DNA from: an uncultured Oscillospiraceae bacterium
GTDB lineage: Bacteria > Bacillota > Clostridia > Oscillospirales > Ruminococcaceae
Assembly (NCBI GenBank): GCA_904397845.1
Contig: CAJFOX010000001.1
Coordinates: forward strand, 1-35,915
DNA: 35,915 nucleotides
Reading direction: 5' to 3'
Shown here: positions 32,535 through 35,915 of the stretch, one piece after another
How the letters are laid out: each line of letters opens with the position of its first letter
How positions within the stretch are numbered: the first letter of the stretch is position 1
Position numbers and translations under genes: made by a program
Notes under the pieces: model-generated
Told to the model about the DNA's origin: nothing
What the model saw: the letters and a program-made list of their open reading frames with translations, nothing else
Databases searched by the model: none

Positions 32535-33827
32535 TTACGATATCAGTTCCCCCAGGCACAGATCATTTAAAGCCGCCGTAATACGCACCCGCCGAATCTG
32601 TCCGCGGATATCCTCTTGAGATTCTACGCACACCGGCGTATAGTTAGGGGTATATCCTTCGACGCCATAGGGTGTCTGAGTGGTCTCGAAAAGGACGTCC
32701 TCTTCCCGCCCTACCTGCGCCTGCAAAAACGCCTGTCTTGCCAAATCCGTCACTTTGATCAGGCGGGTACTGCGCGATTCTTTCTCCTGCTGGGTTACCT
32801 GATCCGGCATAGCCGCCGCCCGGGTCCCCGGGCGCGCTGAATAAGTAAACACATGGGCCTTGGCCAATCCGATTTCCTGGGCAAAATCCGCCGACTGCTG
32901 AAAATCTTCTTCTGTTTCTCCAGGGAAGCCCACCATAATATCAGTGGTAATCGAAGGATTTTCAAACATTTTGCGAATATCCTCTACAATCCGCCGGTAC
33001 TCAGCGCTGTCATAATGGCGATTCATTGCTTTTAACGTGCGGTCACAGCCGCTTTGCAACGACAGATGAAACTGCGGACAAAATTTAGGCTGGGCTGCCA
33101 GCCTTTTCAGATCTTCCGCAGTCAGAAGCTCCGGCTCCAGAGAACCCAGACGGATACGGCGGATTCCTTCCACCCGGCAGGCGGCCTCCACTGCATCGAT
33201 CAAGCGCAGCCCCAGGTCCTTTCCGTAACAGGGCAGGTTGATGCCCACCAGTACTACTTCCTGATACCCCTGTGCCGCCAGCTGCCCAAGTTCTGCGGCA
33301 ATATCCGCGACCGGCTTGGAACGTACCGGGCCGCGGGCATATGGAATGATGCAATAAGCGCAGTAACGGTCACAGCCGTCCTGGATTTTGACAAAGGCAC
33401 GGGTACGCTCTGAAAAACGGCTGGCCGTCATCTTTTCAAAAGCCTCTCCTTTTTGATGCGGAATGATCTGGACAATCCGCTGGTGGTTTTGCAGGTAAGC
33501 CTGCACCAGATCCAGCAAACCGCCGCGGTTCGTAGAACCGGTTACAATATCCGCTTCTTCCAGCGCTGCGGCATCCTGCGGAAACGCCTGCGGATAACAG
33601 CCGGTCAGAACCATCACCGCATCGGGATTTTGCCGCTTGAGGCGGCGCAGCATTTGCCGGGTCTTTTTATCACCCGACGCTGTTACCGTGCAGGAATTTA
33701 CGATGCACAAATCGGCTTTTTCCCCTTTTTCTGCCGGCACGATGCCCGCCTGGGCAAAACGCTCCTCCAAAATCCGGGTCTCATACTGGTTGACCTTACA
33801 GCCTAAAGTTACGAATACCGCTTTCAT
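32535..33827 (-). CDS. mtaB: tRNA N6-threonylcarbamoyladenosine (A37) methylthiotransferase
   Basis: MtaB adds a methylthio group to t6A37 of tRNAs that read ANN codons. The 430-residue product has the UPF0004 domain with LGCKVNQYET (Cys10), NSCTVT (Cys46) and LTGCYPQ (Cys77), and the radical SAM motif CDRYCAYC (Cys152, 156, 159). A C-terminal TRAM-like domain closes it. KVNQYE is the mark of the MtaB rather than MiaB branch. The ATG at 33827 has GGGGGA upstream, and a promoter lies at 33871-33899. Confidence 0.96.
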   Translation of the reverse strand: MKAVFVTLGCKVNQYETRILEERFAQAGIVPAEKGEKADLCIVNSCTVTASGDKKTRQMLRRLKRQNPDAVMVLTGCYPQAFPQDAAALEEADIVTGSTNRGGLLDLVQAYLQNHQRIVQIIPHQKGEAFEKMTASRFSERTRAFVKIQDGCDRYCAYCIIPYARGPVRSKPVADIAAELGQLAAQGYQEVVLVGINLPCYGKDLGLRLIDAVEAACRVEGIRRIRLGSLEPELLTAEDLKRLAAQPKFCPQFHLSLQSGCDRTLKAMNRHYDSAEYRRIVEDIRKMFENPSITTDIMVGFPGETEEDFQQSADFAQEIGLAKAHVFTYSARPGTRAAAMPDQVTQQEKESRSTRLIKVTDLARQAFLQAQVGREEDVLFETTQTPYGVEGYTPNYTPVCVESQEDIRGQIRRVRITAALNDLCLGELIS

Positions 33828-33870
33828 CTGTTCCCCCTATTTTTTCATCTAGTGGAAAAATTTTATCTTA

Positions 33871-33899
33871 TTTATACAAAAACACGAAAAAATTAACAA
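33871..33899 (-). promoter_or_regulatory. Promoter of mtaB
   Basis: TTGTTA (33894-33899) and TATAAA (33871-33876) with a 17-base spacer on the minus strand. Confidence 0.65.
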
Positions 33900-33979
33900 A
33901 GATCACGAACAATAAGGTTTTGTTCTTTGGCTTCCCTTCCAATATTCTAACAAAAAGTGTAAATAAATACAATTACGCA

Positions 33980-34008
33980 TTGACAAAAAGAGAAAAATTG
34001 TATATGGT
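33980..34008 (+). promoter_or_regulatory. Promoter of the HPr-like gene
   Basis: TTGACA (33980-33985) and TATGGT (34003-34008) with a 17-base spacer on the plus strand. Confidence 0.7.
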
Positions 34009-34059
34009 TGTAATTGGTAAGAAAGAATAAATAATAAATGAAACTGAGGAGGAGATATT

Positions 34060-34290
34060 ATGACTACAAAAACCATTTCTTTGAACACCATCGTTGACGT
34101 GAAAGAGTTTGTCAATATTGTTGCCCGTTATGATTTTGAGGTGGACTTGGTTTCTGGAAGATATCATATTGACGGTAAGTCCATTATGGGTATTTTTAGC
34201 TTGGACCTTTCCAAACCAATAAAAATGGAGATTCATTCCGATGATTGCGAGGCGTTTTTAAAAGAAATCCAGCGCTTTATCGTAGAATAA
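34060..34290 (+). CDS. HPr-family protein lacking the phosphorylated histidine
   Basis: HPr carries phosphate in the sugar phosphotransferase system through His15. This 76-residue protein keeps the HPr fold: the family block GRYHIDGKSIMGIFSLDLSKPIKMEI includes the Ser46 site (here Ser41, in GKSIMG). The N-terminal HARPA loop is absent; the matching part reads NTIVDVKEFVNIV and its only histidines are at 36 and 59. It therefore cannot be a normal phosphocarrier. It could be a regulatory HPr, like Crh of Bacillus, which also lacks His15 and keeps Ser46. GAGGAGG is seven bases before the ATG. It stands alone with its own promoter. Confidence 0.85.
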   Translation: MTTKTISLNTIVDVKEFVNIVARYDFEVDLVSGRYHIDGKSIMGIFSLDLSKPIKMEIHSDDCEAFLKEIQRFIVE

Positions 34291-34308
34291 TCCATATAAA
34301 AACAAAAC

Positions 34309-34343
34309 GTGGAGTTGTCGTTTTACGGCGGCTCCGCTTTTTT
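34309..34343 (+). terminator. Intrinsic terminator of the HPr-like gene
   Basis: GTGGAGTTGTCG and CGGCGGCTCCGC pair along 12 positions using G-U pairs, loop TTTTA, then TTTTTT on the plus strand. Confidence 0.85.
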
Positions 34344-34398
34344 GTATCCCCGCTTTTCCTTCTCTTGGCTGGAACTTGCCTGAAACGCTAAAAAATAA

Positions 34399-34427
34399 AA
34401 AAGGCCGCAACAAACATGCGGCCTTTT
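34399..34427 (-). terminator. Intrinsic terminator of rplJ-rplL
   Basis: AAAAGGCCGCA and TGCGGCCTTTT form an 11-pair stem with a seven-base loop, followed by a T-rich run on the minus strand. Confidence 0.92.
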
Positions 34428-34442
34428 GACGTTTCAGAAAAC

Positions 34443-34820
34443 CTATTTGAGCTCGACCTTTGCTCCAGCCTCTTCCAGCTTGGTTTTGATTTCCTCGGCA
34501 TCCGCTTTGGAAACTGCCTCTTTGATGGTTTTGGGAGCGTTGTCGACAACCTCTTTTGCCTCTTTCAGGCCCAGACCGGTGATTTCCTTCACCAGTTTGA
34601 TAACGCCCATTTTGGAAGCGCCAGCCTCAACCAGAACAACGTCGAATTCCGTTTTTTCCTCTGCAGCGGGAGCAGCGCCGGCAGCCGGTCCAGCAACCAT
34701 AACGGGTGCAGCAGCAGAAACGCCGAATTCCTCTTCAATCGCTTTTACCAGATCCGCCAGCTCCAGGACGGTAAGGGTTTTGATTTCTTCTACAAATTTT
34801 ACAATTTTCTCAGAAGCCAT
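34443..34820 (-). CDS. rplL: 50S ribosomal protein L7/L12
   Basis: The 125-residue product is L12, the multi-copy stalk protein that recruits translation GTPases. The N-terminal dimerisation helix ([30 protein letters not shown]) leads into an alanine-proline hinge (about 36-52) and the C-terminal domain with [25 protein letters not shown] is eight bases before the ATG. It follows rplJ by 51 bases. Confidence 0.98.
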   Translation of the reverse strand: MASEKIVKFVEEIKTLTVLELADLVKAIEEEFGVSAAAPVMVAGPAAGAAPAAEEKTEFDVVLVEAGASKMGVIKLVKEITGLGLKEAKEVVDNAPKTIKEAVSKADAEEIKTKLEEAGAKVELK

Positions 34821-34871
34821 TGTAGCTACCTCCTATAATTTGATTTGTTTCATACAGTCATGAAAACGCAA

Positions 34872-35384
34872 TTAGGCGCTTTCTTTTTCGTTCTCTTTCT
34901 CAACGATGGCATTCAGCGCAACAGCCAAACCTCTAATGTTGCCGTTGAGCACGCTGAGCAGCTGAACGAGCAGCTGTTCTTTGGAAGGCAGCTTCGCCAG
35001 TGCGGTTACACCGGGGACATCCAATACCTTTCCTTCCACAAAGCCCGATTTGATCGCGAAAGCACCTTTGGAATCCTCCGCAAATTTGCACAGGATTTTG
35101 GCGGCAGCTACCGGATCTTCATGGCTTACTGCGAACGCGGTTGTATTCTCAAGAACCGAAACCATCTCGCTGTATTCAGTCCCCTCCAGCGCACGACGCA
35201 GCAGAGTGTTTTTGACAACAGAATAATCGATTCCAGCTTCTCTGAGTTCACGGCGCAACTTCGTATCGTCCGCAACGGTAATCCCCCTATAATCGACCAG
35301 GACGCCCGCTACAGCGCCATCCAGTTTGCTCTTCAGCTGGGCAACAGCCTCCTGTTTTGCTTGTAAAGCTTTCTCGCTAGGCAA
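34872..35384 (-). CDS. rplJ: 50S ribosomal protein L10
   Basis: L10 anchors the L12 stalk. The 170-residue product has AVLVDYRGITVADDTKLRRELREAG-type sequence near residues 30-52 (here AGVLVDYRGITVAD), VVKNTLLRRAL, and a C-terminal helix that binds L12. The start is TTG at 35384, nine bases after AGGAGG. It is preceded by the L10 leader and its attenuator, the classic autoregulation site. Confidence 0.98.
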   Translation of the reverse strand: MPSEKALQAKQEAVAQLKSKLDGAVAGVLVDYRGITVADDTKLRRELREAGIDYSVVKNTLLRRALEGTEYSEMVSVLENTTAFAVSHEDPVAAAKILCKFAEDSKGAFAIKSGFVEGKVLDVPGVTALAKLPSKEQLLVQLLSVLNGNIRGLAVALNAIVEKENEKESA

Positions 35385-35423
35385 GTCTATTCACCTCCTG
35401 AAAGTATTTCCTTCATACAAAAA

Positions 35424-35454
35424 GGGCTCTTTCCAACGACCTTGGAAAGAGCCC
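35424..35454 (-). terminator. Attenuator terminator in the L10 leader
   Basis: GGGCTCTTTCCAA and TTGGAAAGAGCCC form a perfect 13-pair stem with a five-base loop, then a T run on the minus strand, 35 bases before the rplJ start. It fits premature termination when L10-L12 is in excess. Confidence 0.88.
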
Positions 35455-35548
35455 AAATGAGGTTCTGATTCATTTTGGCTATATTTCCTCGGCAGGCAAG
35501 GGAAACCCTTTTATGCAAAAGCACCTGCTGTCTTTGGAATATGACAGC
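35455..35548 (-). ncRNA. L10 leader (ribosomal protein autoregulatory RNA)
   Basis: The minus strand carries CCAAAGACAGCAGGTG near 35533-35518 and CTTGCCTGCCGAGG further on, the conserved blocks of the L10 leader that bind L10(L12)4. It lies between the rplJ promoter and the attenuator hairpin. Confidence 0.88.
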
Positions 35549-35554
35549 TTTTAT

Positions 35555-35583
35555 AGTATATGGCATTTAACAAAGCTTGTCAA
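35555..35583 (-). promoter_or_regulatory. Promoter of rplJ-rplL
   Basis: TTGACA (35578-35583) and TATACT (35555-35560) with a 17-base spacer on the minus strand, just past the rplA terminator. Confidence 0.9.
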
Positions 35584-35612
35584 GGCGTTTACGCAAAAAA
35601 GTAAAAAAGGAG

Positions 35613-35635
35613 CAGCTCTGCATAAAGCAGAGCTG
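35613..35635 (-). terminator. Intrinsic terminator after rplA
   Basis: CAGCTCTGC and GCAGAGCTG form a nine-pair stem with a five-base loop, followed on the minus strand by CTCC and a T run, 11 bases past the rplA stop. It separates rplA from the rplJ promoter. Confidence 0.85.
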
Positions 35636-35646
35636 AAAAATCCTTC

Positions 35647-35915
35647 TTATACTGTAGGAACAAACTTGCCAGGATTGATCTTGATGCCAGGGCCCATCGT
35701 TGGGGCAATGACACAGGATCTGACATACTGGCCTTTGGCCGCAGCAGGCTTTGCCTTGACAATAGCATCCATCAAGGTATCAAAGTTTTCCTGCAGCTTC
35801 TGCACGCCGAAGGAAGCTTTGCCAATAGGACAATGGATGATATTGGTTTTATCCAGACGGTATTCAATCTTACCGGCCTTGGCTTCGGAAACAGCCTTGG
35901 CGACATCGGGGGTAA
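35647..35915 (-). CDS. rplA: 50S ribosomal protein L1, C-terminal part (cut by window edge)
   Basis: The last 88 residues of L1 are readable from the window edge to the TAA at 35647. They include [37 protein letters not shown] and the family end [21 protein letters not shown]1 binds 23S rRNA at the E-site stalk and precedes L10-L12 in most bacteria, as here. The start lies outside the window, so it is partial, not broken. Confidence 0.96.
   Translation of the reverse strand, partial: TPDVAKAVSEAKAGKIEYRLDKTNIIHCPIGKASFGVQKLQENFDTLMDAIVKAKPAAAKGQYVRSCVIAPTMGPGIKINPGKFVPTV

Noticed and set aside
1-35915. CRISPR arrays, tRNA, rRNA, insertion sequences, phage or defence genes
   Set aside because: I found no regularly spaced repeats, no tRNA cloverleaf apart from the tmRNA, and no transposase, integrase or defence-type protein.

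Overview
The window is a stretch of core chromosome from a low-to-mid-GC Gram-positive bacterium of the Clostridia type; an Oscillospiraceae/Ruminococcaceae-like gut lineage is my inference. The evidence is the SRP RNA-dnaX-ybaB-recR order, the smpB-ssrA pair, scpA-scpB next to ytfI/ytfJ (GerW) and a dacF-type carboxypeptidase, SAM-I and FMN riboswitches, strong AGGAGG ribosome binding sites, TTG starts, and consensus -35/-10 promoters with 17-base spacers. Nearly all genes lie on the minus strand; the plus-strand exceptions are vanZ-like, rpmB, an RsiV-like secreted protein and an HPr-like protein. I see no CRISPR array, no transposase or integrase, no rRNA and no tRNA.

Layout from left to right. 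1-505: a gene-poor end with a fold that looks like a structured RNA. 506-1534: tmRNA and its partner SmpB. 1577-5719: PatB-type aminotransferase, recR, ybaB/ebfC, dnaX and the SRP RNA, preceded at 5720-5998 by a promoter and an unassigned transcribed stretch. 6027-9121: HMA-like small protein, DegV protein, class B penicillin-binding protein. 9148-12320: SPFH protein, NfeD protein, SDR, Smr protein and Rrf2 regulator, probably one transcription unit. 12377-13876: metK under a SAM-I riboswitch. 13919-14571: VanZ-like protein. 14626-15525: RibU-like ECF S component under an FMN riboswitch. 15594-21379: M50 protease-scpA-scpB-ytfI-ytfJ-dacF-rluB-GNAT-like gene, a chromosome segregation, sporulation and cell-wall cluster. 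21448-21752: rpmB. 22025-27140: DUF512 radical SAM protein, der, plsY, gpsA and a small membrane protein. 27367-28171: DUF177-rpmF. 28276-30196: a P-loop protein and pgi. 30393-31620: a second dacF. 31856-32522: RsiV-like protein. 32535-33899: mtaB. 33980-34343: HPr-like protein. 34399-35583: rplJ-rplL with an L10 leader. 35613-35915: the C-terminal end of rplA.

Most of the window is ordinary housekeeping sequence, and I do not see a defence or mobile system. The best leads are two probable unannotated RNAs (about 235-480 on plus; about 5720-5963 on minus), a roughly 350-base untranslated leader before der, and several small proteins that keep a family fold but lack its functional residues: an HMA protein without CxxC, an HPr without the phosphorylated histidine, and a PBP with KTA in place of KTG.
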